From Hyphomicrobiales bacterium (GTDB lineage Bacteria; Pseudomonadota; Alphaproteobacteria; Rhizobiales; Methyloligellaceae): a stretch of 40,056 nt of DNA. Position 1 is the first letter of the stretch. The number at the start of each line of letters is the position of its first letter. Position numbers and translations under genes: made by a program. The notes beneath the pieces are model-generated. The model was not told the origin of the DNA. It worked only from the letters and a program-made list of their open reading frames with translations, and ran no database searches. Location of the stretch: the NCBI GenBank assembly GCA_003228955.1, contig QIGN01000051.1:1-40056 (forward strand). Reading direction: 5' to 3'. This document shows, piece by piece, positions 8,840 through 17,289 of this stretch.

Positions 8840-9648
8840 CTCAGTCCAGTTACATCGCACTCACATACTGGGACATGGCGATGGCGGCATCCCTCATCCT
8901 GATCAATGGATTGCTGTCATTTGCCTTCCGGCTCGGGCTTGAGCGGACATTGCTGGTCGCCGCACTTCGAATGACCATCCAGCTCATGGCCGTCGGGTTC
9001 GTGCTCAAATTTATCTTCGCCCAGACCTCGCCCCTGTGGACCATCGGCCTCGGGCTCATCATGGTGTTGTTCGCGGCCCGCGAGGCTACGGCGCGCCAGA
9101 CGCGCCGGTACAAAGGGTGGTGGGCCTATGGGCTGGGAAGCGCGACGCTTTTGTTTGTGGGGCTGCTGGGAGTGCTGTTCGGTGTTGGTGTGCTTATTGG
9201 TCCCGATCCCTGGTATACGCCGCGCCTGGTGCTGCCGATTCTGGGGATGATCCTCGGCAATACGCTGAACGGAATTTCTCTGAGCCTGGAAACCCTGACC
9301 ATGGCGGCGCAGCGCGAGCGCGCAAGCATTGAGGCGCGCATTGCGCTTGGCGCTACGCGCTTTGAGGCCCTTTCTGTCGTGATACGCCAGTCACTGAAAA
9401 CCGGCATGATGCCGATTGTGAATGCGATGGCGGCCACGGGTATCGTTTCGCTGCCCGGCATGATGACAGGGCAGATCCTGGCCGGTGTCGACCCGGTGGA
9501 GGCGACCAAATATCAGGTGCTTATCACGTTCCTGATCGCCGGCGGGACGGCGCTGGGTGCATTCGTGGCCGTGCTTGGCGGTGCGCGGCTTCTGACTGAC
9601 GATCGCCACCGGCTCCGGCTTGACCGGCTCGAAAAATCGCTCCGGTGA
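8836..9648 (+). CDS. FetB-like ABC exporter permease (UPF0014 family)
   Basis: This 270-residue integral membrane protein has about seven hydrophobic helices. The conserved block TLNGISLSLETL followed by RASIEARIALGATRFEA, and TGIVSLPGMMTGQILAGVDP, are hallmarks of the YbbM/FetB (UPF0014) family. It is the membrane partner of the ATPase encoded immediately upstream, with which it shares an ATGA overlap. Family knowledge points to metal (iron) export; the local sequence gives no further substrate clue. Transcription probably ends after this gene, since the next gene (FKBP) is convergent and only 29 nt away, but I see no clear terminator in that gap. Confidence 0.9.
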   Translation: MTQSSYIALTYWDMAMAASLILINGLLSFAFRLGLERTLLVAALRMTIQLMAVGFVLKFIFAQTSPLWTIGLGLIMVLFAAREATARQTRRYKGWWAYGLGSATLLFVGLLGVLFGVGVLIGPDPWYTPRLVLPILGMILGNTLNGISLSLETLTMAAQRERASIEARIALGATRFEALSVVIRQSLKTGMMPIVNAMAATGIVSLPGMMTGQILAGVDPVEATKYQVLITFLIAGGTALGAFVAVLGGARLLTDDRHRLRLDRLEKSLR

Positions 9649-9677
9649 AATAGGCCGATATCAAACCAGGGCTAGCA

Positions 9678-10145
9678 CTAAAGAACCTTGAGCAGTTCCA
9701 CCACGAATATGAGAGTTGAGTTTGGTGGGATTGAGCTGCCTGATCCAAATACGCCATAGCCAAGATTGGCGGGGATAACCAGTTCGTATTTTGCGCCTTC
9801 CTTCATCAGTTGCAGGCCTTCCGTCCAGCCGGCAATCACCTTGTTCAATGGGAAACTGATGGATTGGCCGCGATCGTATGAGCTGTCGAAAACCTTGCCA
9901 TTGACCAGCGTGCCCTTGTAGTTGACCTCCACCGCATCGCCTGCGGCCGGCCGGCGTCCCTTGCCCGCCCGCAGAATGCGATACTGCAATCCCGAAGACG
10001 TCACCACGACACCGGATTTCTTCTTGTTGGTTTCCAGATAGTCCCTGTCGACGCCGGCGCGAGCATCGCCGGAAAAGGCAGTAATGAGAAAAAGAGCGGG
10101 CAGAATAACAGTGCGCAGGATCCGCGCGAGAGAAGTGACGAACAT
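9678..10145 (-). CDS. Periplasmic FKBP-type peptidyl-prolyl isomerase
   Basis: This 155-residue protein has an N-terminal signal peptide (hydrophobic core ILPALFLITAF, cleavage after DARA) and one FKBP domain. Domain motifs include GDAVEVNYKGTLVNGKVFDSSY, the active-site wall V-I-x-G-W in KVIAGWTEGL, and the closing IPPNSTLIFVVELL. It would catalyse proline isomerisation in the periplasm and may help fold exported proteins. A short linker with KKKSGV lies between the signal peptide and the domain. It is transcribed toward fetB and away from the ABC-F gene, whose stop lies 80 nt upstream of its start, so it could be read from the ABC-F transcript or its own promoter. Confidence 0.92.
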   Translation of the reverse strand: MFVTSLARILRTVILPALFLITAFSGDARAGVDRDYLETNKKKSGVVVTSSGLQYRILRAGKGRRPAAGDAVEVNYKGTLVNGKVFDSSYDRGQSISFPLNKVIAGWTEGLQLMKEGAKYELVIPANLGYGVFGSGSSIPPNSTLIFVVELLKVL

Positions 10146-10225
10146 TACAGAACTCCGTTTATGTCAGGTTGATTTGAGCAGACAAGAACAGCGCGCCCTA
10201 TAGCAGGGTGTGGCTGGATGTTGAA

Positions 10226-12121
10226 TCAAACGCGCGCGTTCTCATAGGCCTCGCTGGCCTCAAGCCATTTCGCTTCGGCAGATTCGAGCGCCTTGGCAAG
10301 TTCACCGCGTTGCCGGGCCAGTTGGGTGGCCTTGTCAGGGTCGTTTTCATAGAGCGCCATGTCTCCCAATTGTATATCGAGTGCCGCTATCTCGCCCGAT
10401 ATGGCCTCAACTTTCTGTTCTTTCTTTGTCATAATTTTTTTCAATGGCGCGAGTTCAACGCGCAACGCAGCGTTTTCGCTCCGTTGTTTCTGGCGCGATT
10501 CACGGACGGCGCGGCCCGCCCCTTGTGATACGGACCGTCTGGCGCGCCCGGCGCCGCGTTCGGACAGGCATTCATCGCGATAGCTGCCGATATCGCCGTC
10601 ATAGGGGGTCACGGCGCCATGCCTGACAAGCCAGAGCCGTTCGGCGCACGCTTCAATCAGATGCCGGTCATGGCTGATGAGGATGACCGCGCCTTCATAG
10701 TCGTTTATGGCGTGGATCAGCGCCTCGCGGCTGTCCACGTCGAGATGGTTTGTCGGTTCGTCCAGTATGAGCAGATGCGGCCCTTCAAAGGCCGCCAGCG
10801 CAAACAAAAGCCGCGCCTTCTCGCCGCCCGAAAGATCACCCGCCGGTGTATCCGCCGTATCGATGCCGAAACCCAGTTTGCCCAGATGCGCACGCTTCTG
10901 CGCCTCGGTTGCGTCGGGCATCAACTCGACAATTTGGTTATAGGGCGACTGGTGCGGGTTCAACTCATCGAGCTGATGCTGGGCGAAATAGCCCGTGACC
11001 ATTTTCTTGGAGCATCTTCGATGCCCCGACAAAGGTTCAAGCCGCCCGGCCAGAAGTTTGGCGAATGTGCTCTTGCCATTGCCGTTGGCGCCGAGCAGCC
11101 CGATGCGATCATCTTCATCAAGGCGCAGATCGAGGTTGCTCAGAACCGGCTCGCCCGGCGCATAACCGGCGCTGACCTCCTCAAGGCGTATCAGGGGATT
11201 GCCGAGGCTCTTTTTCGGGTTGGGGAACAGGAAGCCGGCGACCCGCTCATTGACCTGCGCGGCGATGGGTTTCATTTTTTCCAGTATCTTGACCCGCGCC
11301 TGTGCCTGGCGGGCTTTTGTCGCCTTGTAGCGGAAGCGCTCGACAAAGGCTTCGAGGCGGCGGCGTTCATCGTCCTGTTTTTTCTTGAGAGAAAGATCGA
11401 GGCGCTGCTGCTCCCGCCGCATCGCCTCAAAATCGTCATAGCCGCCCGCATAGAGGCTCAGTTTGCCCTGTGAGAGGTGCAGGATGCTGGTCACGGCGGT
11501 GTTGAGCAACTCGCGGTCATGGCTGACGATCACGACCGTATGGGGATAGGCCTTGAGAAAATTCTCCAGCCACAATGTGCCCTCCAGATCGAGATAGTTG
11601 GAAGGCTCATCCAGCAGCAGTGTATCGGGTGAAGCAAACAGGGCGCTGGCCAGGGCGACGCGCATCCGCCAGCCGCCTGAAAATTCCGCGCAGGGACGCT
11701 GCTGTTCCTGCTCGTTAAACCCGAGTCCGGAGAGAATGGACGCCGCGCGCGACGGCGCCGAATGGGCGTCGATATCGCCAAGGCGCATATGTATTTCCGC
11801 GATCCGGTCGGGTTCCTGCGCCGTTTCCGCCTCTTCAAGCAGCGCCGCGCGTTCGGCGTCCGCCGCCAGTACCGTTTCGAGAAGCGATTCCGGACCGCCG
11901 GGGGCCTCCTGGGAGACGTGACACATGCTCGCATTCTTGGGGGTGCGGATTTCACCGTCATCGGGGGAAATTTCGCCCGATATCAGACGCAGCAGCGTGG
12001 TTTTGCCGACCCCGTTGCGGCCCACGAGCCCGACCTTGTGGCGCGCGGGGATGCCGGCGCTGGTGCGCTCGAATAACAGCCGCCCGTCGATGCGGTATGT
12101 CAGATCGTTGATGTGGAGCAT
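10226..12121 (-). CDS. ABC-F family ATPase (YheS/Uup-like)
   Basis: ABC-F proteins have two ATPase domains and no membrane segments; most bind the ribosomal E site. Here the first domain has GRNGVGKT (34-41), signature FSGGWRMR and Walker [13 protein letters not shown]. The second has GANGNGKS, signature LSGGEKARL and [12 protein letters not shown]. Between them is the P-site tRNA interaction motif-type linker, rich in charged residues with [20 protein letters not shown]-terminal coiled coil of about 90 residues follows. The 631-residue length fits YheS-like members. I cannot separate housekeeping from antibiotic-protection roles by sequence. A 12-bp palindrome (12126-12137) sits just upstream of the start codon. 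Confidence 0.92.
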   Translation of the reverse strand: MLHINDLTYRIDGRLLFERTSAGIPARHKVGLVGRNGVGKTTLLRLISGEISPDDGEIRTPKNASMCHVSQEAPGGPESLLETVLAADAERAALLEEAETAQEPDRIAEIHMRLGDIDAHSAPSRAASILSGLGFNEQEQQRPCAEFSGGWRMRVALASALFASPDTLLLDEPSNYLDLEGTLWLENFLKAYPHTVVIVSHDRELLNTAVTSILHLSQGKLSLYAGGYDDFEAMRREQQRLDLSLKKKQDDERRRLEAFVERFRYKATKARQAQARVKILEKMKPIAAQVNERVAGFLFPNPKKSLGNPLIRLEEVSAGYAPGEPVLSNLDLRLDEDDRIGLLGANGNGKSTFAKLLAGRLEPLSGHRRCSKKMVTGYFAQHQLDELNPHQSPYNQIVELMPDATEAQKRAHLGKLGFGIDTADTPAGDLSGGEKARLLFALAAFEGPHLLILDEPTNHLDVDSREALIHAINDYEGAVILISHDRHLIEACAERLWLVRHGAVTPYDGDIGSYRDECLSERGAGRARRSVSQGAGRAVRESRQKQRSENAALRVELAPLKKIMTKKEQKVEAISGEIAALDIQLGDMALYENDPDKATQLARQRGELAKALESAEAKWLEASEAYENARV

Positions 12122-12125
12122 GGGT

Positions 12126-12137
12126 GGGTCCGGACCC
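12126..12137. promoter_or_regulatory. 12-bp perfect palindrome before ABC-F start
   Basis: GGGTCCGGACCC is a perfect palindrome placed 5-16 nt upstream of the minus-strand ABC-F start codon, where a ribosome binding site would lie. It may fold in the mRNA leader or be an operator in the divergent ABC-F/ndk gap. Function is not shown. Confidence 0.3.
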
Positions 12138-12229
12138 TATGGTTGCGGGAGTATAAGGTGGCCGCTATAAGCCCCTCAACAGCCGAACGGCAAGCGAAAT
12201 CAATCCAAAAAAACAAGGAATTTATCATC

Positions 12230-12652
12230 ATGGCACTCGAACGCACTTTATCAATGATCAAGCCCGATGCGACCGCGCGCAATATTACCGGGGCGATCAT
12301 CGCCAAGCTGGAAGGCGCGGGCCTGCGCGTCATTGCGCAGAAGCGCGTCAAATGGAACGAGGGGCAGGCGCGGAAATTCTATGAGGTACACAAGGAGCGG
12401 CCCTTCTATGGTGATCTCGTGGCGTTCATGACCTCCGGCCCCATTGTGATGCAGGTTCTGGAAGGCGAGGGCGCGGTTGCCAAAAACCGCGAAGTGATGG
12501 GCGCGACCAACCCGGAAGAGGCCGGTGCCGGCACGATCCGGGCCGAGTTCGCAGAAAATATCGAGCGCAACTCCGTGCATGGCTCGGACAGCGCGGAAAA
12601 CGCTGCCATCGAGATCGCGCTTTGTTTTGATGAGTCCGAGATAGTGGGGTAG
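12230..12652 (+). CDS. ndk: Nucleoside diphosphate kinase
   Basis: Ndk balances nucleoside triphosphate pools by transferring phosphate through a phosphohistidine. The 140-residue protein has the canonical start [11 protein letters not shown], the phosphorylated His117 in NSVHGSDS, and the conserved RNIIG-like, [15 protein letters not shown] and REVMGATNP motifs. The frame is open from 12113, but the ATG at 12230 gives the family N terminus and has AAGGAA 9 nt upstream. It diverges from the ABC-F gene and is followed 9 nt later by the DinB-like gene, which may share its transcript. Confidence 0.98.
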   Translation: MALERTLSMIKPDATARNITGAIIAKLEGAGLRVIAQKRVKWNEGQARKFYEVHKERPFYGDLVAFMTSGPIVMQVLEGEGAVAKNREVMGATNPEEAGAGTIRAEFAENIERNSVHGSDSAENAAIEIALCFDESEIVG

Positions 12653-12661
12653 GGCACCGAA

Positions 12662-13162
12662 ATGATTACACCCGGCTACGTTCAGAAGATGTCCGCCTAT
12701 AGCAGCTGGATGAATGATGGTATCTACGGCGCCTGCGATCAGCTCAGCGATGGGGACCGCAAAAAGGACTGCGGCACGTTCTTCAAGTCAATCCATGGGA
12801 CGCTCAACCATCATCTGTGGGGCGATCAGATCTGGATGCACCGGTTTACCGGGACACCCGCACCGCAATCGGAAGCCATTCCCGGTTCGGTGTCGCAATA
12901 TGACTCTTTCGAGGATTTGAAGCGCGAGCGCGGCGCGTTCGATCAGGTCATCGCCGACTGGGCCGGCGATATCGAGCCCGCGGAACTTGAGGGAGATCTG
13001 ACCTGGTACTCAGGGGCCGCGGAGCGCGAACTTTCCAGGCCCAGATGGCTGCTCATCACCCATATGTTCAACCATCAGACCCATCATCGCGGCCAGGTGC
13101 ATGGCATGCTGACCGGATTTGGCGTCAAAACCGCCGACACCGATCTGCCGCTCATGCCTTAG
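12662..13162 (+). CDS. DinB-family putative metal-dependent protein
   Basis: This 166-residue protein is a four-helix-bundle DinB/YfiT-like protein. A likely metal triad is visible: His50 in LNHHLWGDQIW, then His138 and His142 in FNHQTHHRGQVHGML, the HxxxH spacing typical of the family. Family members act as thiol-dependent S-transferases or detoxification enzymes, but the substrate cannot be read here. It lies 9 nt after ndk on the same strand. Its last 11 bases overlap the 3' end of the convergent EamA transporter gene. Confidence 0.88.
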   Translation: MITPGYVQKMSAYSSWMNDGIYGACDQLSDGDRKKDCGTFFKSIHGTLNHHLWGDQIWMHRFTGTPAPQSEAIPGSVSQYDSFEDLKRERGAFDQVIADWAGDIEPAELEGDLTWYSGAAERELSRPRWLLITHMFNHQTHHRGQVHGMLTGFGVKTADTDLPLMP

Positions 13163-14078
13163 GGGCGCCTGCGAATCGGGGAAATAACTGCCCGTTGATC
13201 GCCGCGACCCCGACGATGACCGCCCCCAGCCCGGCTGCAATCTGCCAGCTGAATGTCTCGCCCAGCAAAGCCACGCCGATCAGCACGCTGATTGCCGCGC
13301 GGGCATAGGAGACACTCGAGGTGCCAACCGAGCCGAGCGTATTCACCAGGCGAAAATACAGCGCGAAGGCGCCAGCGGTTGAAAATACCGCCAGGGCGAT
13401 GAGCGCAAATATGGAAGTCCATGAGGGGGCGAGGTCCAGCGGGCGCTCGGCAATGAAACTGGCGGGGAGTAGCATGACCGCTGCAAGCGTCAGCGTGCAG
13501 GCCGCCGTCGCCTCGGGCGCTATTCCCTTGAACCGCTTGCCGTAGATCATTGCAATTGCATAGCTGATAGTAGCGCCGGTGATCGCAAGCTGGCCGGCGA
13601 CATGGGCTCCGATACCTGCCAAGGCTTCCAGTCCTATCAGGAGGCTGATGCCGCCAAGACCAGCGAGAGCGCCGAATGCTTTTTCCAAGGTCACTCGTTC
13701 ATGGCGCGTCCAGAAAAGCGTGATCAGGAAGACGAAAACCGGTGTTGTCGAATTGAGAATGCCCGCCAGTCCGCTTTCCACATATTGCTGCCCCCATGTG
13801 ATCATGGTGAAGGGTATGACAAAGCCAAACAGAGCCTGAACGGTGAGTTGGCGCCATATTGGGAACCCCGCTGGAATTTTCCGCCGCCGCGCAATGACAA
13901 CCAGCCACAATATACCTGCTGCAATCGAAACCCTGACCGCGACAAGGGTCACCGGCGTGATGGTTTCGACGCCAACCTTTATGAGCCCGTATGACGCGCC
14001 CCAAAGAAGCGCGAGCAGGCCAAGCAATGCGAACTCAAATGGCTGCGATTGGGTGCGCTGGTTCTGATTGGAAATCAT
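13152..14078 (-). CDS. EamA/DMT-family transporter
   Basis: This 308-residue protein has about ten transmembrane segments in two EamA repeats. Typical motifs include ALLWGASYGLIKVGVE at the start of the first repeat and ALGAVIVGVAAI at the end of the second. Drug/metabolite transporter superfamily members export amino acids, nucleosides or other small molecules; the substrate is unknown here. It is transcribed divergently from the ArsR-type regulator gene, with 109 nt between the start codons. Two operator-like repeats lie in that gap, so the regulator may control this transporter as well as itself. The 3' end overlaps the DinB-like gene. Confidence 0.9.
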   Translation of the reverse strand: MISNQNQRTQSQPFEFALLGLLALLWGASYGLIKVGVETITPVTLVAVRVSIAAGILWLVVIARRRKIPAGFPIWRQLTVQALFGFVIPFTMITWGQQYVESGLAGILNSTTPVFVFLITLFWTRHERVTLEKAFGALAGLGGISLLIGLEALAGIGAHVAGQLAITGATISYAIAMIYGKRFKGIAPEATAACTLTLAAVMLLPASFIAERPLDLAPSWTSIFALIALAVFSTAGAFALYFRLVNTLGSVGTSSVSYARAAISVLIGVALLGETFSWQIAAGLGAVIVGVAAINGQLFPRFAGAPKA

Positions 14079-14120
14079 TGCGGTGATATTTCCATTTTCC
14101 GATGCGTGGTTGTTTGCGCT

Positions 14121-14190
14121 GATATTTCGTCTCTAACCGAACTATGTATCCATTGTCGAGAAATGATATTTCGGTTAAAACCGAACCATG
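14121..14190. promoter_or_regulatory. Duplicated operator-like repeat upstream of ArsR-type gene
   Basis: Two 26-nt copies at 14121-14146 and 14165-14190 match at 21 positions; both start GATATTTCG and continue to AACCGAAC and ATG. They are spaced 44 nt apart, about four helical turns. The downstream copy contains the perfect dyad TTCGGTT-AA-AACCGAA (14170-14185) and runs into the regulator's ATG. A weak -35-like TTGTCG (14153-14158) with TTAAAA (14175-14180) would start transcription close to the ATG. The arrangement suits autorepression. Confidence 0.6.
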
Positions 14191-14877
14191 ACTGAAGGCC
14201 CCTTTATTGCCGAAGCGGCGGCGCTCATTGGTGATCCGAGCCGGGCCACCATGCTCTCGGCCCTTATGGATGGCAGGGCGCTGACCGCGACCGAGCTGGC
14301 TTATTCCTCTGGCATTACGCCGCAGACGGCGAGCGGACATCTCGCTCGCCTGACCGAGGCCAGACTGATTGAAGTCGAGAAACAGGGGCGTCACCGCTAC
14401 TACAGACTCGCCAACGCACATGTGGCGCACGCGCTGGAGGCGCTCATGAATCTGGCGGTGCACGGGCCACCGCGCCACAGGCCGACAGGGCCGCGCGATG
14501 AGGCCATGCGCTTTGCCCGCACCTGTTACGACCATCTGGCCGGGCGCGTTGGGGTTGCTCTGGCCCGGTCACTCATTCAGGACGGCGTTCTCAATGAGAA
14601 AAACGGCGTGTTTGAAATTACGCCCAAAGGCGGGGCCAGGTTGAAACAGTTCGGGATTGATCCTGCATCCCTGAACAAGGGGCGCCGTGCGGTTGCCAGC
14701 CGGTGTCTGGACTGGAGCGAGCGCACGCCCCATCTGGGCGGGGCGCTGGGCGCTGAACTTCTGAAGCAACTGGAAGCGAGGGAGTGGCTTGTCAGAGTTG
14801 ATGGAACACGCGCCGTGACTCTGACCAAGGCAGGCAAAGCCGGTTTGCACAAGGATTTTGGCATTTTGCTGGATTGA
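14188..14877 (+). CDS. ArsR-type winged-helix transcriptional regulator
   Basis: The 229-residue protein has an N-terminal winged helix-turn-helix (about residues 10-85) in the ArsR arrangement: IGDPSRATMLSALMDG, then TELAYSSGITPQTASGHLARL as the recognition region, then the wing VEKQGRHRYYRLA. The C-terminal half (about 105-229) is larger than in classical ArsR proteins and holds the motif RTCYDHLAGRVG and a second CLDWSERTPHLGG block; Cys and His there could sense a metal or redox signal, but this is inference. No Shine-Dalgarno sequence is seen, and the operator-like dyad reaches its start codon. It may regulate itself, the divergent EamA transporter and the downstream oxidoreductase. Confidence 0.87.
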   Translation: MTEGPFIAEAAALIGDPSRATMLSALMDGRALTATELAYSSGITPQTASGHLARLTEARLIEVEKQGRHRYYRLANAHVAHALEALMNLAVHGPPRHRPTGPRDEAMRFARTCYDHLAGRVGVALARSLIQDGVLNEKNGVFEITPKGGARLKQFGIDPASLNKGRRAVASRCLDWSERTPHLGGALGAELLKQLEAREWLVRVDGTRAVTLTKAGKAGLHKDFGILLD

Positions 14878-14942
14878 GCCTCCGCAAAGAGTGGCCTCAC
14901 AGCCGTCCGATGCTATTCTGCGGGCCTGTCTGGAGAACTTCC

Positions 14943-17021
14943 ATGGATGCCCGCCCGACCATAGGCCACAGCGCCTGCCCGCATGACTGCCCTTCAACCT
15001 GCGCACTGGAGGTGGAGTTGCTGGAGGACAATCGCATCGGGCGCGTGCGCGGCGCGAAGGACAACAGCTATACCGCTGGCGTCATCTGCGCCAAGGTCGC
15101 GCGCTACGCCGAACGCATTCACCACCCCGACAGGCTGATGACCCCCCTTCGGCGCAAGGGCGAAAAAGGCTCGCGCGACTTCGAGCCGGTCAGTTGGGAC
15201 GATGCGCTCGCGATTACGGCTCAGAAGATGCTGGAGGCTGAAGCCCGATATGGGACGGAAGCCGTGTGGCCATACTACTTCGCCGGAACCATGGGGCTGT
15301 TGATGCGCGACGGCATCAACCGGTTGCGCCACGCAAAGCGCTATTCGGGTCAGTTCTCCTCGATCTGCACGACCCTCGCGGATACCGGATTCCTGGCCGG
15401 TGCCGGCAAGATCATGGGGCCGGACCCGCGCGAAATGGCCCGCGCGGACCTCATTGTTTTGTGGGGCACGAACGCGGTCGCCACCCAGGTGAATGTGATG
15501 ACCCATGCGGCGCGCGCGCGGCGGACACGGGGCGCAAAAATCGCGGTGGTGGATGTCTATGACAACCCAACCATGCGGCAGGGCGATATTCGCATTCGCA
15601 TTCGTCCCGGAACCGATGGCGCGCTGGCCTGCGCGCTCATGCATGTGCTGTTTCGCGACGGACATGCGAATTGGGATTTTCTCGAAAAATCGACGGATTG
15701 CCCGCGCGAGTTCGAGACCCATCTGAAAACTAGAACCCCTGAATGGGCGAGCAAAATCACCGGCCTCTCCATTGAGGAAATAGAGGATTTCGCGAAGATT
15801 ATCGGCGTTACACAGCGCAGCTATTTCCGCCTGGGTTACGGGTTTTCACGCTCGCGCAACGGTTCGATCAACATGCATGCGGCGAGTTGTATCCCGGCGG
15901 TGACAGGCGCCTGGGCCCATGAAGGGGGCGGGGCGTTCTATTCCAACAAGGACATTTATCACTGGGACAAGACCATGATCGAGGGTCTGGATGTCCAGGA
16001 CCCGGACGTGCGGGTGCTCGATCTGTCGCGCATCGGCGCCGTGCTGACCGGAAACCGGCAGGATATTGGCGGGGGACCGCCGGTCACCGTCTTATTCGTA
16101 CAGAATATGAACCCGGTGGCCGTGGCCCCCGATCAGCGTAAGGTGAAGGCCGGATTCGCGCGTGAAGACCTGTTCGTTTGCGTGCATGAGCAGTTCATGA
16201 CGGAAACCGCGCAACTGGCCGATATCGTGCTGCCCGCGACCATGTTCCTTGAGCATGACGATTTCTATCAGGGAGGCGGGCACCAGCATATTCTGCTTGG
16301 GCCCAAACTGATCGAGCCGCCCGGAGAATGCCGCTCCAACCACGACGTCATCTGCGCGCTCGCCGGCCGGGTGGAGGCGGAACATCCCGGATTTAAGATG
16401 ACCGCGCGTGAACTGATCGACCACACATTGCAGGTTTCGGGACACGGTACGCTTGGAGACCTTGAAGCGAACAAGTGGATTGACTGCCAGCCCGATTTTG
16501 ACACCGCGCATTTCCGCAACGGGTTTGGCTGGCCCGATGGGAAATTCCGCTTCCGGCCCGATTGGGAAAATCTTCCCTATCGCGGTGCGGGGTTCAAATC
16601 CTCCGGCCCGGAGGCCCCGGAATTTCCGGACCATTGGGAGGTGATCGAGGCTGCGGATGAGGCCCATCCCTTCCGCCTGGTGACTCCGCCGTCGCGCAAC
16701 TACCTCAATTCAACCTTCACCGAAACTCCGACGTCGCAGGCGAAGGAAGGCGCGCCCGCGGCCATGATTCATCCCGATGACCTGGCGGAGCTGGAGATTG
16801 AAGACGGCGCACGAATCAAAATGGGCAACACGCGCGGCGAAATCAAATTGCTCGCGCGGGCCTTTGAGGGCGTGCAAAGGGGCGTGGTAATCGTCGAGGC
16901 CATTCCGAAGAACGACAAATTCGAAGGCGGGGAGGGCATCAACACGCTGACGGGCGCGGACTCGCCCGCGCCCTTTGGCGGAGCGGCATTCCACGACAAT
17001 CACGTGTGGATCAGGATTTAA
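14943..17021 (+). CDS. Molybdopterin-dependent oxidoreductase (DMSO reductase superfamily)
   Basis: This 692-residue enzyme has an N-terminal [4Fe-4S] motif with Cys12, Cys16, Cys20 (CPHDCPSTC) and Cys49, then the molybdopterin domains with DLIVLWGTNAV, KIAVVDVYDNPT and a C-terminal molydopterin-dinucleotide-binding domain (HPDDLAELEIEDGARIKM). Cys142 in SSICTTLADTG is a candidate Mo ligand. There is no TAT signal, so it is probably cytoplasmic. The substrate and electron partner are unknown and no small subunit is adjacent. The frame opens at 14874, but the ATG at 14943 has GGAG 7 nt upstream. It is 65 nt after the ArsR-type gene. Confidence 0.9.
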   Translation: MDARPTIGHSACPHDCPSTCALEVELLEDNRIGRVRGAKDNSYTAGVICAKVARYAERIHHPDRLMTPLRRKGEKGSRDFEPVSWDDALAITAQKMLEAEARYGTEAVWPYYFAGTMGLLMRDGINRLRHAKRYSGQFSSICTTLADTGFLAGAGKIMGPDPREMARADLIVLWGTNAVATQVNVMTHAARARRTRGAKIAVVDVYDNPTMRQGDIRIRIRPGTDGALACALMHVLFRDGHANWDFLEKSTDCPREFETHLKTRTPEWASKITGLSIEEIEDFAKIIGVTQRSYFRLGYGFSRSRNGSINMHAASCIPAVTGAWAHEGGGAFYSNKDIYHWDKTMIEGLDVQDPDVRVLDLSRIGAVLTGNRQDIGGGPPVTVLFVQNMNPVAVAPDQRKVKAGFAREDLFVCVHEQFMTETAQLADIVLPATMFLEHDDFYQGGGHQHILLGPKLIEPPGECRSNHDVICALAGRVEAEHPGFKMTARELIDHTLQVSGHGTLGDLEANKWIDCQPDFDTAHFRNGFGWPDGKFRFRPDWENLPYRGAGFKSSGPEAPEFPDHWEVIEAADEAHPFRLVTPPSRNYLNSTFTETPTSQAKEGAPAAMIHPDDLAELEIEDGARIKMGNTRGEIKLLARAFEGVQRGVVIVEAIPKNDKFEGGEGINTLTGADSPAPFGGAAFHDNHVWIRI

Positions 17022-17278
17022 AGGCGGTTAGGGGCGATGCAAAAAGGAAAGGAGTCGCTCACTATGGATGTCCGGTGTTCATCCGTTAGCGTTCGACAAT
17101 TTTCTGGCAGCTTCGTGCCACCACCGGACATTGGCCAAACCGCTTGAACCGTACCGGAATTGCTAATCCCCTCGATCATGCAAACCGGACCAATCAGACG
17201 GGGGTGGTTAATTCCGAACTAGTACATGATCGCAAAAATATTGTTTTTATCGTTGAAACATGGGCACCTATTGAAACC
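17022..17278. other. Gap with inverted repeat; no gene seen
   Basis: No convincing gene is seen here. The stretch contains a 10-bp inverted repeat, ATGTCCGGTG at 17068-17077 and CACCGGACAT at 17123-17132, with 45 nt between the arms. The sequence becomes visibly more AT-rich towards 17220-17280, ahead of the secreted-protein gene. Confidence 0.5.
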
Positions 17279-17289
17279 GGAGGAATCCA

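Noticed and set aside
9649-9677. Terminator between fetB and the FKBP gene
   Set aside because: Only 29 nt, with no stem-loop or T-run found.
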